NCBI GenBank assembly: GCA_002786385.1
Contig: PGCN01000012.1
Location: forward strand, 308,531 to 372,530
Origin: Flavobacterium sp. FEMGT703F
Lineage (GTDB): Bacteria; Bacteroidota; Bacteroidia; Flavobacteriales; Flavobacteriaceae
Length of the DNA stretch: 64,000 bases
Reading direction: 5' to 3'
A model generated the notes under the pieces. It ran no database searches. It was not told the origin of the DNA and was given only the letters and a program-made list of their open reading frames with translations. This document shows positions 26,848 to 36,561 of the stretch, one piece after another (within the stretch, counting starts at the first letter, position 1; the number at the start of each line of letters is the position of its first letter). The position numbers and the translations under genes were made by a program.

Positions 26848-27978
26848 TTAATTGAAGTATTCTAAAACACTATCAGTGATGAATTTGATTTGCTCGTCAT
26901 CAAGCTCGGTGTGCATTGGCAACGAAATTACTTCTTTCACCAACTGATTCGTTACCGGAAAATCTTCTTCTTTGTAACGAGCATCCGCATAGGCTTTCTG
27001 ACTGTGCAGCGGGATCGGGTAATAAATAGCACATGGAATTCCTTTGGCTAATAGATGCTCCATTAAACCATTGCGGTCACCATCAATAATTCTTAAAGTA
27101 TATTGATGAAAAACATGGCAATCACAGATATCACAAATACTTGGAGCAATGATATTTTTGTGTCCTTCAAAAGCAACTGAATATTTTCGGGCCGCATTTT
27201 GACGGGCTTTGCCATACTCGTCTAAGAAAGGCAATTTGGCTTTTAAAACCCCCGCTTGAATACTGTCTAAACGCGAATTCACACCCACCACATCATGGTG
27301 GTAACGCACATACATCCCGTGATTTACAATCCCTCTGATTTTATGTGCTAAATCATCATCATTGGTGAAAATAGCACCGCCATCGCCGTAACATCCTAAA
27401 TTTTTGGAAGGAAAGAAAGAAGTAGAAGCTACATGCCCGATGGTTCCGGCTTTCTTTTTGGTACCGTCTGAAAATTTACAATTGGCACCAATGGCTTGAG
27501 CATTATCTTCTATAACGTACAAATTATGTTCTTTGGCAATGGCCATAATCGCCTCCATATTGGCGGCGCGACCAAACAAATGCACCGGCACTATCGCTTT
27601 GGTTTTTGGCGTGATGGCTTTTTTAATCGCTTCGATAGAAATGTTCATATTTACGATGTCCACATCTACCAAAACCGGTGTCAACTGGAGTAAAGCAATC
27701 ACTTCTACTGTAGCAGCAAAGGTAAAATCGGCAGTGATGACTTCATCGCCCGGTTTTAAATCCAATCCCATCATGGCGATTTGCAAAGCATCGGTTCCGT
27801 TGGCGCAAGGAATCACGTGTTTAACTCCTAAATAGGCCTCTAAATCCTTTTGAAACTCATGAACTAATGGGCCGTTGATGTAAGTAGTGGTATCTAAAAC
27901 TTCCTGAATAGAAGCATTAACAGTATCTTTTATTTTATCGTATTGACTTTTCAAGTCAACCATTTGAATTTTTCTCAT
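26848..27978 (-). CDS. DegT/DnrJ/EryC1/StrS aminotransferase family protein
   Basis: 376 residues from MRKIQMVDLKSQYDKI; eight more in-frame codons upstream begin with a weak start. PLP lysine K192 is in STSFFPSKNLGCYGDGGA. These enzymes transaminate nucleotide-linked or free keto-sugars, making amino sugars for LPS, O-antigen or glycans. The next two genes (galE, EamA) fit a glycan-precursor operon. A -7-like TACTTTTG lies upstream on the minus strand at 28000-28007. Confidence 0.92.
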   Translation of the reverse strand: MRKIQMVDLKSQYDKIKDTVNASIQEVLDTTTYINGPLVHEFQKDLEAYLGVKHVIPCANGTDALQIAMMGLDLKPGDEVITADFTFAATVEVIALLQLTPVLVDVDIVNMNISIEAIKKAITPKTKAIVPVHLFGRAANMEAIMAIAKEHNLYVIEDNAQAIGANCKFSDGTKKKAGTIGHVASTSFFPSKNLGCYGDGGAIFTNDDDLAHKIRGIVNHGMYVRYHHDVVGVNSRLDSIQAGVLKAKLPFLDEYGKARQNAARKYSVAFEGHKNIIAPSICDICDCHVFHQYTLRIIDGDRNGLMEHLLAKGIPCAIYYPIPLHSQKAYADARYKEEDFPVTNQLVKEVISLPMHTELDDEQIKFITDSVLEYFN

Positions 27979-28074
27979 CTTGTAAAAAATTATGAGTAGC
28001 AAAAGTAAGAAATTCTGAAGTAGAATTTCCTATTCGGCAAAAGAAACGTATTTTAGCGCATCAAATTTTTCGGG

Positions 28075-29310
28075 ATGTTTTTATTGTACAATTTTATCGT
28101 ACTGTTGGCTGCTGCTACCGTGAAGATTTTGGCCTTTTTTAGTCCGAAAATGAAGCTGTTTGTTAATGGGCGAAAAAACGTTTTTAAAACACTCAACGAA
28201 AAAATCAAGGCTGAAGACAAAACGATTTGGTTTCATGCGGCTTCTTTAGGCGAATACGAGCAGGGTTTACCGGTAATGGAGCAAATCAAAGCAAAATATC
28301 CCAACCATAAAATCGTATTGACGTTTTTCTCACCTTCGGGTTATGAAGTCAGAAAAAACAATACTGTAGCTGATGTAACGGTTTACTTGCCTTTGGACAC
28401 TTCGTTCAACGCCAAAAAATTTGTAGCATTGACACACCCCGAATTGGTGTTTTTTATCAAATACGAATATTGGCCGAATTACCTCAAAGTTTTGAAGCAA
28501 GCAGGCATTAAAACCTATTTGATTTCGGGGATTTTCAGAGAAAAACAAGCTTTTTTTAAATGGTATGGTGGCTTCTACCGGAATGCTTTACAAACTTTTG
28601 ATTACTTTTTTGTTCAGAATGAAAGTTCCAAAAAACTACTGCAAAGTATCGGCTATCAAAATGTAAAAATTTCCGGTGACACCCGATTTGACAGGGTTGT
28701 TTCTATATTGGGACGCGATAACCGTTTGGATTTTATCGAAGCATTTAAAAACAATACTACAACTATTGTCATCGGAAGTTCATGGCCGAAAGACGAAAGT
28801 TTATTGGTGACTTTTATCAATCAGTGCTCGAGCAAGGTGAAATTTATCATCGCACCACACAACATCAAAGCAGAACAAATTGCCGACTTAAAAGCACAAA
28901 TTACCAAACCTACGGTATTGTTTTCTGAAAAAGAAGGCAAATCGCTATCCGATTACACCGTTTTCATCATTGATACTATCGGAATTTTGACTAAGATTTA
29001 CAGTTATGCCGACATTGCTTATGTGGGCGGCGGATTTGGTCATCCGGGCGTTCACAATATATTAGAGCCGGCTACTTTTGGCGTTCCGATAGTGATTGGC
29101 CCGAATTACAGTCATTTTGCCGAAGCCACGGCTTTAGTCAATATGGAAGGTTGCGTTACTATTACTAATCAGTATCAACTGAATGACGCCTTCAATAATT
29201 TGATTATGAATGCTGATATTCGCCACGAAAAAGGACACATTTGCGAAACCTTTGTCCAAATGAATAAGGGTGCAACAGCGGTGATTTTGGATCACATCAA
29301 CAACAATTAA
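28075..29310 (+). CDS. waaA: 3-deoxy-D-manno-octulosonic acid transferase
   Basis: A 411-residue membrane-anchored GT30-type glycosyltransferase (GT-B fold) that adds KDO to lipid A precursor. It has an N-terminal hydrophobic anchor (LLYNFIVLLAAATVKILAFF), the acceptor-side block FHAASLGEYEQGLPV, KYEYWPNYL, and the C-terminal nucleotide-sugar region YVGGGFGHPGVHNILEPATFGVP. Divergent from the aminotransferase/galE operon, keeping LPS-type genes together. Confidence 0.94.
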   Translation: MFLLYNFIVLLAAATVKILAFFSPKMKLFVNGRKNVFKTLNEKIKAEDKTIWFHAASLGEYEQGLPVMEQIKAKYPNHKIVLTFFSPSGYEVRKNNTVADVTVYLPLDTSFNAKKFVALTHPELVFFIKYEYWPNYLKVLKQAGIKTYLISGIFREKQAFFKWYGGFYRNALQTFDYFFVQNESSKKLLQSIGYQNVKISGDTRFDRVVSILGRDNRLDFIEAFKNNTTTIVIGSSWPKDESLLVTFINQCSSKVKFIIAPHNIKAEQIADLKAQITKPTVLFSEKEGKSLSDYTVFIIDTIGILTKIYSYADIAYVGGGFGHPGVHNILEPATFGVPIVIGPNYSHFAEATALVNMEGCVTITNQYQLNDAFNNLIMNADIRHEKGHICETFVQMNKGATAVILDHINNN

Positions 29311-29336
29311 CAAACAAACTCCTCAAATACAAACCA

Positions 29337-31493
29337 ATGAAACACATGAAATTTTTAAGACTGCTTCTCCTATTTATTGTTGTACAAGTTCAAGCGCAAC
29401 AAGGCGGCATGTGGATTCCTTCTTTATTAAAAGGAATGAACGAAAGCGAAATGAAAAACTTGGGTATGAAAATTTCTGCCGAAGACATATACTCGGTAAA
29501 CCAATCCAGTTTAAAAGATGCCGTTCCGCATTTTGACGGTGGTTGTACGGCCGAAGTGATTTCAGACAAAGGGTTGATTTTAACCAATCATCACTGTGGT
29601 TACGACAACATTCAAAGTCATTCCACCGTAGAACACGATTATCTGACCAATGGTTTTTGGGCTTATAAAATGGAAGACGAATTGCCCAACAAAGATTTAT
29701 TCGTAACATTTATTGTGCGCATAGAAGATGTAACCGCTAAAGTATTGGAAGGTACAACCGGAATAACTTCGGAAAGCGACAAACAGAAGAAAATCCAGGA
29801 AAACATCAGCTTGTTAAGCAAAACATTGCCTAAAGAATCGTGGCAAGAAAACAGCATCAGAACTTTTTTTGACGGCAACCAATACATTTTATTTGTGACC
29901 GAAACTTTCCGCGATGTTCGTTTGGTAGGTGCTCCGCCAAGCTCCATCGGTAAATTTGGTTCCGATACCGACAATTGGGTTTGGCCACGTCATACCGGTG
30001 ACTTCTCTTTGTTCCGAATTTACGCCGACAAAAACAATAAGCCAGCAGCTTACTCCAAAGACAATGTTCCTTACAAGCCTAAACACTTCTTCCCTATTTC
30101 ATTGAAAGGACTAAAGGAAAACGATTTTACAATGGTAATGGGTTATCCCGGAAGAACCCAAGAATACCTTCCGGCTATTGCAGTTGAGCAAATTGTAAAC
30201 ACACTGAACCCGGCCAAAGTAGCCATAAGAGACGCAACCTTGAAAGTACAAAACGAATTTATGCGTAAAGACAACGCCATCAAAATTCAGTATGCTTCCA
30301 AAAATGCAAGCATTGCCAATTCTTGGAAAAAATGGATGGGCGAAACCAAAGGTTTGAAAAAAGCCAATGCTGTGGGTGTAAAAAAACAGTTTGAAGCCGA
30401 TTTTCAACAAAAAGTTGCTGCTGCCGGGAAACAAGCCGAGTACGGAAATTTATTAATCGACTTTGAAAAAAATTACACAGAAATCCAAGAATATGCTTTG
30501 GCCAGAGATATTTTTAGTGAAATTGCTCTGCGCAATACCGAGATTTTAAGCTTGGGCTACAAATTGTTCCAATTGGAGCAAATTTATAATACAAAAGGAG
30601 AGCAATCTTTCAACGACCGTAGAAACAATTTAATTGCCGGTTTAGGTGATTTCTACAAAGATTTCAATGCTAAAGTTGACGAAAAAGTATTTGAACAGTT
30701 GATAGCTATTTACACTGATAAATACCCAAAAGCCTTTTTGCCGGCTGAATTTGAAAATGTGAATGCCACGAATTTGGCTGCAGAAGTTTTTAGTCAATCA
30801 CAATTGGTTAGCTACGATAAAATCAAAGAATTGCTTACAGGAGACAGTAAAACTGTTCTGGAAAAATTAAATAAAGACCGCGGTTTTCAAGTGATAAAAG
30901 CGATGGCCGACAGTCATTTGAAAAAAGTAGCCCCTAAGTACGACGAAATCAACCTGAGAAACATCGCTACTCAAAGAACCTACATGAAAGCCATCATGGA
31001 ATTGAGTCCGAAATCGGCACGCATTTTCCCGGACGCGAACAGCACATTGAGAGTAACTTACGGCAAAATTAAAGGTTACAAACCGAATGATGCCGTAGTT
31101 TACGAACCGTTTACTTATTTAGACGGCGTAATGGAAAAATACATTCCGGGCGATTACGAGTTTGACGTTCCTAAAAAACTAATTGATTTATACAATGCTA
31201 AAGATTACGGAAAATATGGAGTTAACGGAAAAATGCCGGTAGCTTTCATTGCAACCAACCATACCACAGGAGGAAATTCGGGCAGTCCGGCTTTAGACGC
31301 CAAAGGAAACTTAACTGGTTTGAATTTTGATAGGGTTTGGGAAGGTACCATGAGTGATATTTATTATTCTCCTGAAATTTGCCGTAACATTATGGTTGAC
31401 TTGCGTTATGTATTGTTTATAGTGGATAAATTTGCCGGAGCCAAAAACCTGATCGAGGAAATGAAAATCATTTATCCTAAAGAAAGAAAATAA
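29337..31493 (+). CDS. S46 family dipeptidyl-peptidase, DPP11-like by its S1 residue
   Basis: A 718-residue exopeptidase with a signal peptide (FLRLLLLFIVVQVQAQQ). ATG 29337 or 29346 can start it. Chymotrypsin-like catalytic landmarks are the histidine in LTNHHCGYD, the aspartate region DNWVWPRHTGDF, and the serine in GGNSGSPALD. In this family the residue after FD in GLNFDRVWEG decides P1 preference: glycine in DPP7, arginine in DPP11. Here it is R666, so cleavage after Asp/Glu is predicted. These periplasmic enzymes release dipeptides from oligopeptides in asaccharolytic Bacteroidota. Confidence 0.92.
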   Translation: MKHMKFLRLLLLFIVVQVQAQQGGMWIPSLLKGMNESEMKNLGMKISAEDIYSVNQSSLKDAVPHFDGGCTAEVISDKGLILTNHHCGYDNIQSHSTVEHDYLTNGFWAYKMEDELPNKDLFVTFIVRIEDVTAKVLEGTTGITSESDKQKKIQENISLLSKTLPKESWQENSIRTFFDGNQYILFVTETFRDVRLVGAPPSSIGKFGSDTDNWVWPRHTGDFSLFRIYADKNNKPAAYSKDNVPYKPKHFFPISLKGLKENDFTMVMGYPGRTQEYLPAIAVEQIVNTLNPAKVAIRDATLKVQNEFMRKDNAIKIQYASKNASIANSWKKWMGETKGLKKANAVGVKKQFEADFQQKVAAAGKQAEYGNLLIDFEKNYTEIQEYALARDIFSEIALRNTEILSLGYKLFQLEQIYNTKGEQSFNDRRNNLIAGLGDFYKDFNAKVDEKVFEQLIAIYTDKYPKAFLPAEFENVNATNLAAEVFSQSQLVSYDKIKELLTGDSKTVLEKLNKDRGFQVIKAMADSHLKKVAPKYDEINLRNIATQRTYMKAIMELSPKSARIFPDANSTLRVTYGKIKGYKPNDAVVYEPFTYLDGVMEKYIPGDYEFDVPKKLIDLYNAKDYGKYGVNGKMPVAFIATNHTTGGNSGSPALDAKGNLTGLNFDRVWEGTMSDIYYSPEICRNIMVDLRYVLFIVDKFAGAKNLIEEMKIIYPKERK

Positions 31494-31602
31494 TTTTAAC
31501 AAATATTTTTGTTTTGGCACGATTGTTGTTAAACAAAAAGCGGAATCCAAAGATGATTTTTAAAAAAAGTTAAATAAAAGTTTTTCTGAATAAAAAAATT
31601 TA

Positions 31603-31610
31603 TATCTTTG
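31603..31610 (+). promoter_or_regulatory. -7 box (TATCTTTG) of the repeat lipoprotein gene
   Basis: An exact TAnnTTTG match, 37 bases before the ATG at 31648, in a very AT-rich gap. This architecture resembles strongly expressed small envelope genes, but there is no clear TTG -33. Confidence 0.5.
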
Positions 31611-31647
31611 CTCCGAATTAATAATTAACCTTTTATAATTAAGTAAG

Positions 31648-31842
31648 ATGAAAAAAGTATTTTTAAGTTTAGCTGTTGTTGCTACTTTAACTGTAGTTTC
31701 TTGTAAACAAGCTGACGCTGCTGCTGAGCCAGCTGCTGACACAACTGCTGTAGAGGCTGTTGATACTACTGCTGCTGTTGACACAACTGCTGCTGACACA
31801 ACTGCTGCTGACACAACTGCTGCACCTGCTGAGAAAAAATAA
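31648..31842 (+). CDS. Small Ala/Thr/Asp-repeat lipoprotein
   Basis: 64 residues with a lipobox signal (VVATLTVVSC, cysteine C19). The mature part is low complexity, built of DTTAA-type pentapeptides. The underlying DNA has a 15-base tandem repeat, two perfect copies and one near-perfect copy from 31780 to 31824. Likely an abundant outer-membrane or periplasmic lipoprotein with a disordered stalk; I recognise no defined function. Repeat number may vary between strains. Confidence 0.75.
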   Translation: MKKVFLSLAVVATLTVVSCKQADAAAEPAADTTAVEAVDTTAAVDTTAADTTAADTTAAPAEKK

Positions 31843-31868
31843 TTAGAAATAATTATTTCAAAGAATCA

Positions 31869-31893
31869 AAGCCACGCAATGCGTGGCTTTTCT
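31869..31893. terminator. Terminator between repeat lipoprotein and DUF1508 genes
   Basis: A perfect 9-bp stem AAGCCACGC/GCGTGGCTT (31869-31877, 31881-31889) with T-rich tail. Confidence 0.85.
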
Positions 31894-31930
31894 TATTTAA
31901 CTCAGTCGCTTTTTCAATAAAAACAACTCA

Positions 31931-32281
31931 TTACATCTCCGAAAAAATAGAATCCCCCGAGGAAAAGTCTAGAATCTCTGATTGTGCACCATACTTCACA
32001 ATTTCGTCAATACCCTTTTGCATCATCAGCTCTGTCGAATACTTTCTGCTGACAGCAAAAACCTTGTCGCCTTTAATCACTTTAAAGAAACTCTTCCCTT
32101 TGGCCGTTTTGAACTTCAAAAAACTATAGGTTTCAATGGAAGCTTTAAACGATTCAATCGCCTCTTCACATTCAAAACGCAACTCAAAATTAGAACCGGT
32201 AAAAATAGGTTTCCCCTTTCTGGAAACAAATTCAAATTTATATTCGTCGCTAAGTCGTTTACTAATTACAAAGGTTCCCAT
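31931..32281 (-). CDS. DUF1508 (YegP-like) protein
   Basis: 116 residues forming two related halves of the YegP fold (FVISKRLSDEYKFEFVSRKGKPIF and FLKFKTAKGKSFFKVIKGDKVFAVSR). The first repeat is divergent; the second matches the family better. These small cytosolic proteins have no established biochemical role. It lies downstream of the tRNA pair, but a terminator separates them. Confidence 0.8.
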   Translation of the reverse strand: MGTFVISKRLSDEYKFEFVSRKGKPIFTGSNFELRFECEEAIESFKASIETYSFLKFKTAKGKSFFKVIKGDKVFAVSRKYSTELMMQKGIDEIVKYGAQSEILDFSSGDSIFSEM

Positions 32282-32304
32282 GGAATTTTAAAAGAGATTA
32301 AAAC

Positions 32305-32331
32305 AAAAAAGCCTCTAACATAGTTAGAGGC
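32305..32331 (-). terminator. Terminator of the tRNA operon
   Basis: A perfect 9-bp stem GCCTCTAAC/GTTAGAGGC (32311-32319, 32323-32331) is followed on the minus strand by six T. It begins 5 bases after the tRNA-Leu 3' end. Confidence 0.92.
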
Positions 32332-32336
32332 TTTTG

Positions 32337-32422
32337 TACTCAGAGCGGGACTTGAACCCGCACGAACATTGCTGTTCACTGGATTTTAAGTCCAGCGTGT
32401 CTACCAATTTCACCATCCGAGC
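32337..32422 (-). tRNA. tRNA-Leu (anticodon TAA)
   Basis: An 86-base class II tRNA with a long variable arm. The anticodon stem CTGGA/TCCAG encloses loop CTTAAAA, giving anticodon TAA, and the T-arm has GGTTCAAGT. The acceptor stem GCTCGGA pairs with TCTGAGT, with G:T pairs at the first and fifth positions. Discriminator A is followed directly by CAAAA, so CCA is not encoded. Second gene of a two-tRNA transcript. Confidence 0.95.
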
Positions 32423-32435
32423 GTATTGGCTATTG

Positions 32436-32508
32436 AGCGAAAAACGGGGCTCGAACCCGCGACCTCGACCTTGGCAAGGTCGCGCTCTACCAACTGAGCT
32501 ATTTTCGC
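32436..32508 (-). tRNA. tRNA-Gly (anticodon GCC)
   Basis: A 73-base class I tRNA. Acceptor stem GCGAAAA pairs perfectly with TTTTCGC, the anticodon loop TTGCCAA gives GCC, the T-loop is GGTTCGAGC, and the discriminator is T as usual for bacterial tRNA-Gly. CCA is not encoded. It lies 13 bases before tRNA-Leu, so they are cotranscribed. Confidence 0.96.
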
Positions 32509-32555
32509 ATGTCAAATTTTATAAGAACCGCAACACTTGTGCCGTATTGCGGATG

Positions 32556-32586
32556 CAAATGTAACACTAAAATTGAATTATACAAA
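32556..32586 (-). promoter_or_regulatory. Consensus promoter of the tRNA operon
   Basis: On the minus strand TTTG (32586-32583) and TACATTTG (32563-32556) are 19 bases apart, an excellent match to the flavobacterial -33/-7 consensus. The leader (about 32509-32549) holds the inverted repeat CCGCAA/TTGCGG. Confidence 0.75.
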
Positions 32587-32648
32587 CCTTTTTTTGAAAA
32601 AAAAGTTTCTAAAATCTAATTCGCTGATTAGCAAAATCAACCGATTGA

Positions 32649-35270
32649 TTATTTTTTCAACAACATCCTTTTTAACTCATTTAACTTCATCAAAGCTTCC
32701 ACCGGAGTCAACGTATTGATATCTAAATTCAGGATATCTTCTCTGATTTCTTCTAACAAAGGATCGTCCATACTGAAAATATTCAGTTGCATTTCATCTT
32801 TTGCAGATTTAATAGTATTTAACGCATCACTAGAATGATTCTTCTCCAATTTTTTCAAAAGCTTCTGGGCTTTCTGTATTACCATTTGCGGCATTCCCGC
32901 CATTTTAGCTACGTGAATTCCAAAACTGTGCGCACTACCGCCTTTAACCAGTTTTCTAATAAAAAGTACCGTGTCTTTTAATTCTTTTACAGACACATTG
33001 TAATTCTGAATTCGCGGCAACAGCTCACTCATTTCATTTAACTCGTGATAATGCGTAGCAAAAAGCGTTTTAGCGCGAGCAGGATTTTCGTGTAAAAACT
33101 CAGCAATCGCCCAAGCAATTGAAATACCGTCATAAGTACTGGTTCCGCGACCGATTTCATCCAACAACACCAAACTTCTGTCGGAGATATTATTTAAGAT
33201 AGAAGCCGTTTCATTCATTTCCACCATAAAAGTCGACTCGCCCATCGAAATATTATCGCTGGCACCAACTCTGGTGAAAATTTTATCCACTACGCCCATT
33301 CTCAATTTTTCTGCCGGGACAAAACTTCCCATTTGCGCCAACAGCACAATTAAGGCAGTTTGTCTTAGTATAGCCGATTTCCCCGACATATTCGGCCCGG
33401 TAATCATGATGAGTTGTTGGGTTTCTCTATCCAAGTAAACATCATTAGCCACATAAGGAACACCAACCGGCAGCTGCTTTTCAATCACCGGATGTCGACC
33501 ATTAGTTATTTCCAACTCGTAACTATCATCAATTATAGGACAAACATAATCGTTTTCAATAGCCAATTGCGCAAAGGAAGTCAAACAATCCAATTGCGCA
33601 ACCAAATTAGCATTCAACTGCACTTGTTTGATATAAGTGCCAATCCAAATGACCAATTGTTCAAACAAATGGCTTTCAATTTGGTGGATTTTTTCTTCGG
33701 CACCGAGAATTTTAGTTTCGTATTCTTTTAATTCTTCGGTTATATATCTTTCGGCATTGACTAAAGTTTGTTTTCGAATCCACTCTGCAGGCACTTTGTC
33801 TTTGTGCGTATTTCGAACTTCAATGTAGTAACCAAAGACATTGTTGAACGATATTTTAAGCGATGAAATACCGGTTCTTTCCGATTCTCTGGCCTCAATA
33901 CCTTCTAGGTATTCTTTACCCGAAAAGGCAATGCTTCTCAACTCATCCAACTCAGGATGAACACCCGCCACAATAGCATTTCCTTTAGCAATAGACACAG
34001 GTGCATCTTTGTTCAAAGTTGATTTTATCTTCTCGCGCAACAAATCACAGGCGTGTAAATTATCACCAATAACGCGAACAGCTTCTTGCTTACTTTCTAA
34101 CGCAATGGTTTTTATCGGAATGATGGCATCTAACGATTCTTTTAAATAAATGACTTCACGAGGCGAAATTTTTCCGGTAGCTACTTTGGAAATCAAGCGC
34201 TCTAAATCGGAAATTTGTTTGATTTGGTATTGGATCTTTTGAAGGATTTCCCGATTTTCTGTAAGATACGAAACCACTTCATGGCGGCCTTTTATCTTGT
34301 TGACCTCTTTTAAAGGCAACGCCAACCAACGTTTCAACAATCGCGAACCCATTGGCGAAAGCGTCCTGTCAATCACATCCAAAAGCGTGACTGCATTTTG
34401 CGAATGACTGTGGTACAACTCTAAATTCCGAATGGTAAAACGATCCATCCAAACATAAGCGTCTTCAGCTATGCGTTGAATGTTAGTGATATGTTGGATT
34501 TTATTGTGCTGGGTTTCGGATAAATAATAAAGAATAGCGCCGGAAGCAATTATGCCGTCCTGCAATTCTTCAACCCCGAAACCTTTTAAAGAATTGGTTT
34601 GAAAATGATTTTGTAACGTTTCGACGGCATAGTCTTGTTTATACACCCAATCTTCCAAATAAAAGACATTATAATCTTCTCCGAAAGCCGTTTTAAATTG
34701 GGCTTTGGTATTTTTCTGAATCAGAATCTCGCTCGGGCTGAAATTCTGCAGTAGCTTATCAACATACTCTTCATTGCCTTGTGCCGTTAAAAACTCGCCG
34801 GTAGAAACATCCAAAAAAGCGACACCTAACTGGCGTTTGCTAAAATAGACAGAAGCCAAGAAGTTGTTGGATTTGGCTTGCAAAACCTCATCGTTCATCG
34901 CTACTCCTGGAGTTACCAATTCGGTCACACCTCGTTTTACTATCGTTTTAGTCATTTTCGGATCTTCGAGCTGGTCGCAAATCGCCACACGAAGACCGGC
35001 TTTTACCAATTTAGGCAAATACGTATTTAGAGAATGATGCGGAAATCCGGCCAAAGCAGTTTCGCTGTCAGATCCTGCGCCTCTTTTGGTTAAAACAATC
35101 CCCAAAATTTTAGACGCCCGAATCGCATCTTCACCAAAAGTCTCATAAAAATCGCCTACTCTGAATAACAAACAGGCATCGGGATACTTTACTTTGATCT
35201 CGTTGTACTGCTTCATCAAAGGAGTTTCTTTGACTTTACTTTCTTTAGATTTGCTTTCCTTGGCTGACAA
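32649..35270 (-). CDS. mutS: DNA mismatch repair protein MutS
   Basis: An 873-residue MutS with all domains. The mismatch-reading F41-Y42-E43 is in [10 protein letters not shown], then the connector, lever and clamp domains, and the ATPase with Walker A GPNMSGKS (625-632), [10 protein letters not shown] and ATHYHEL. The predicted start is TTG at 35270, giving a charged [17 protein letters not shown] lead-in before MKQYNEI. A similar extension is usual in relatives, so TTG is preferred over the internal ATG at 35216. Confidence 0.95.
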   Translation of the reverse strand: MSAKESKSKESKVKETPLMKQYNEIKVKYPDACLLFRVGDFYETFGEDAIRASKILGIVLTKRGAGSDSETALAGFPHHSLNTYLPKLVKAGLRVAICDQLEDPKMTKTIVKRGVTELVTPGVAMNDEVLQAKSNNFLASVYFSKRQLGVAFLDVSTGEFLTAQGNEEYVDKLLQNFSPSEILIQKNTKAQFKTAFGEDYNVFYLEDWVYKQDYAVETLQNHFQTNSLKGFGVEELQDGIIASGAILYYLSETQHNKIQHITNIQRIAEDAYVWMDRFTIRNLELYHSHSQNAVTLLDVIDRTLSPMGSRLLKRWLALPLKEVNKIKGRHEVVSYLTENREILQKIQYQIKQISDLERLISKVATGKISPREVIYLKESLDAIIPIKTIALESKQEAVRVIGDNLHACDLLREKIKSTLNKDAPVSIAKGNAIVAGVHPELDELRSIAFSGKEYLEGIEARESERTGISSLKISFNNVFGYYIEVRNTHKDKVPAEWIRKQTLVNAERYITEELKEYETKILGAEEKIHQIESHLFEQLVIWIGTYIKQVQLNANLVAQLDCLTSFAQLAIENDYVCPIIDDSYELEITNGRHPVIEKQLPVGVPYVANDVYLDRETQQLIMITGPNMSGKSAILRQTALIVLLAQMGSFVPAEKLRMGVVDKIFTRVGASDNISMGESTFMVEMNETASILNNISDRSLVLLDEIGRGTSTYDGISIAWAIAEFLHENPARAKTLFATHYHELNEMSELLPRIQNYNVSVKELKDTVLFIRKLVKGGSAHSFGIHVAKMAGMPQMVIQKAQKLLKKLEKNHSSDALNTIKSAKDEMQLNIFSMDDPLLEEIREDILNLDINTLTPVEALMKLNELKRMLLKK

Positions 35271-35386
35271 TGTAATTTGGTTTTAAATAAATAAGATAGC
35301 GAATTTAAAAATTTAGAGCGAATAGCCGGCTAAAAAAATTAATTTAATATTAAGGCAAAAAAAAAGACAGGGGTTCAAATTTTAAA

Positions 35387-35394
35387 TAGATTTG
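35387..35394 (+). promoter_or_regulatory. -7 box (TAGATTTG) of the DUF1573 gene
   Basis: An exact TAnnTTTG match 26 bases before the ATG; no good -33 box. Confidence 0.45.
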
Positions 35395-35420
35395 CTTCAG
35401 AAACTTAAAAACATAATAAG

Positions 35421-35882
35421 ATGAAAAAAATAATTTTACTTGCTGCCTTAGTAGCTTTTGGTGTTACCTCTGCCAATGCTCAAGCCAAAAAAGCAGCTGC
35501 AAAACCGGCAGCTAAAACAGAAACTCCAAAAGTGGACGGACCTGGAATGTTATTTGAAAACGAAACAATCGATTACGGTACCATTCCTGCCAATTCTGAC
35601 GGAAAAAGAGAATTCGTATTCGTAAATAACGGTACTAAGCCTCTTATTATCGAAAGCACTCAAGGATCTTGTGGTTGTACTGTACCTTCAAAACCGGACA
35701 AAGCAATCCAACCGGGAGAAAGAGGTGTAATTGGAGTAAAATATGATACTTCAAGAGCCGGACAACCTTTTACTAAAACTGTAACTGTAAAATCAAACGC
35801 AGTAGGTCAAGAAACTAAAGTTTTGACTATCAAAGGAAATGTATTACCAGCTGAACCAAAAGTTGAGCCTACAAAAAGTTAA
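35421..35882 (+). CDS. Exported DUF1573 domain protein
   Basis: 153 residues with a signal peptide (IILLAALVAFGVTSANAQ), an Ala/Lys-rich linker and one DUF1573 Ig-like domain. The domain runs from FENETIDYGTIPANSDGKREF to VLTIKGNV and includes the typical STQGSCGCTVP. DUF1573 proteins in Bacteroidota are common periplasmic or surface proteins without a proven role. Monocistronic: own -7 box, strong terminator. Confidence 0.85.
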   Translation: MKKIILLAALVAFGVTSANAQAKKAAAKPAAKTETPKVDGPGMLFENETIDYGTIPANSDGKREFVFVNNGTKPLIIESTQGSCGCTVPSKPDKAIQPGERGVIGVKYDTSRAGQPFTKTVTVKSNAVGQETKVLTIKGNVLPAEPKVEPTKS

Positions 35883-35907
35883 TTGTACTTAATTATAAAT
35901 TCGAAAG

Positions 35908-35935
35908 AGTCCCGATCAGTCGGGACTTTTTTTTT
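35908..35935 (+). terminator. Terminator after DUF1573, running into the TrmH promoter
   Basis: The stem AGTCCCGA/TCGGGACT (35908-35915, 35920-35927) is followed by nine T. The same stem recurs at 62687-62707. Confidence 0.9.
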
Positions 35936-35938
35936 GAA

Positions 35939-35946
35939 TATCTTTG
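35939..35946 (+). promoter_or_regulatory. -7 box (TATCTTTG) of the RNA methyltransferase gene
   Basis: An exact TAnnTTTG match only 3 bases after the preceding terminator T-run and 39 bases before the ATG. Confidence 0.5.
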
Positions 35947-35985
35947 CCGTCCGTGACCTAAAGTCGAATATTTAAATCAGAAAAA

Positions 35986-36516
35986 ATGCGAAAACTCGAA
36001 AATAAAGAATTAGAACGCAAATCGGTTACCGACTTTAAGCAAGCCGAAAAAACACCAATCATCATTATATTAGATGATATCCGTAGTTTGCACAACATTG
36101 GCTCTGTATTCCGAACAGCTGATGCTTTTTTGATTGAAAAAATTTTCTTGTGTGGTATTACGGCAACGCCGCCGCACAAAGAAATTCACAAAACTGCTTT
36201 AGGAGCTACAGAAACAGTAGCTTGGGAATACCAAAAAAACGTTACGGAAGTGATTGCGCAATTAAAAAAAGAGCATATAAAAGTTTTTGCCGTTGAGCAA
36301 GTAGAAAAGGCTGTTTTTTTGCAAGATTTCAAAGTTGAAAAGGAAACAAACTACGCCTTAGTCTTTGGCAATGAAGTTTATGGGGTTTCTCAGGAAGCTA
36401 TTGCCCTTTGTGACGGCGCTATCGAGATTCCGCAATTAGGAACAAAACATTCACTCAACATTTCTGTCAGCACCGGAATTGTGGTTTGGGATTTATTTCA
36501 AAAGTTAAGCTATTAA
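35986..36516 (+). CDS. TrmH family SPOUT RNA methyltransferase
   Basis: A 176-residue SpoU/TrmH protein. Motif 1 is in IIILDDIRSLHNIGSVFRTADAF, motif 2 in ALVFGNEVYGVSQEAIALCD, and motif 3 in IEIPQLGTKHSLNISVSTGIV, which together form the knotted SAM site. It is shorter than RlmB because the N-terminal substrate-binding domain is missing, so the target could be a tRNA or rRNA ribose; it is not decidable here. Confidence 0.88.
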   Translation: MRKLENKELERKSVTDFKQAEKTPIIIILDDIRSLHNIGSVFRTADAFLIEKIFLCGITATPPHKEIHKTALGATETVAWEYQKNVTEVIAQLKKEHIKVFAVEQVEKAVFLQDFKVEKETNYALVFGNEVYGVSQEAIALCDGAIEIPQLGTKHSLNISVSTGIVVWDLFQKLSY

Positions 36517-36561
36517 CATCCTTTTAAGAAAATTTTATACTTCAGCTTATAGTCTTTTCTT

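Noticed and set aside
32337..32508. tRNA-adjacent attachment site for an integrated element
   Set aside because: No integrase and no duplicated tRNA 3' end is visible downstream; a terminator and DUF1508 follow directly.
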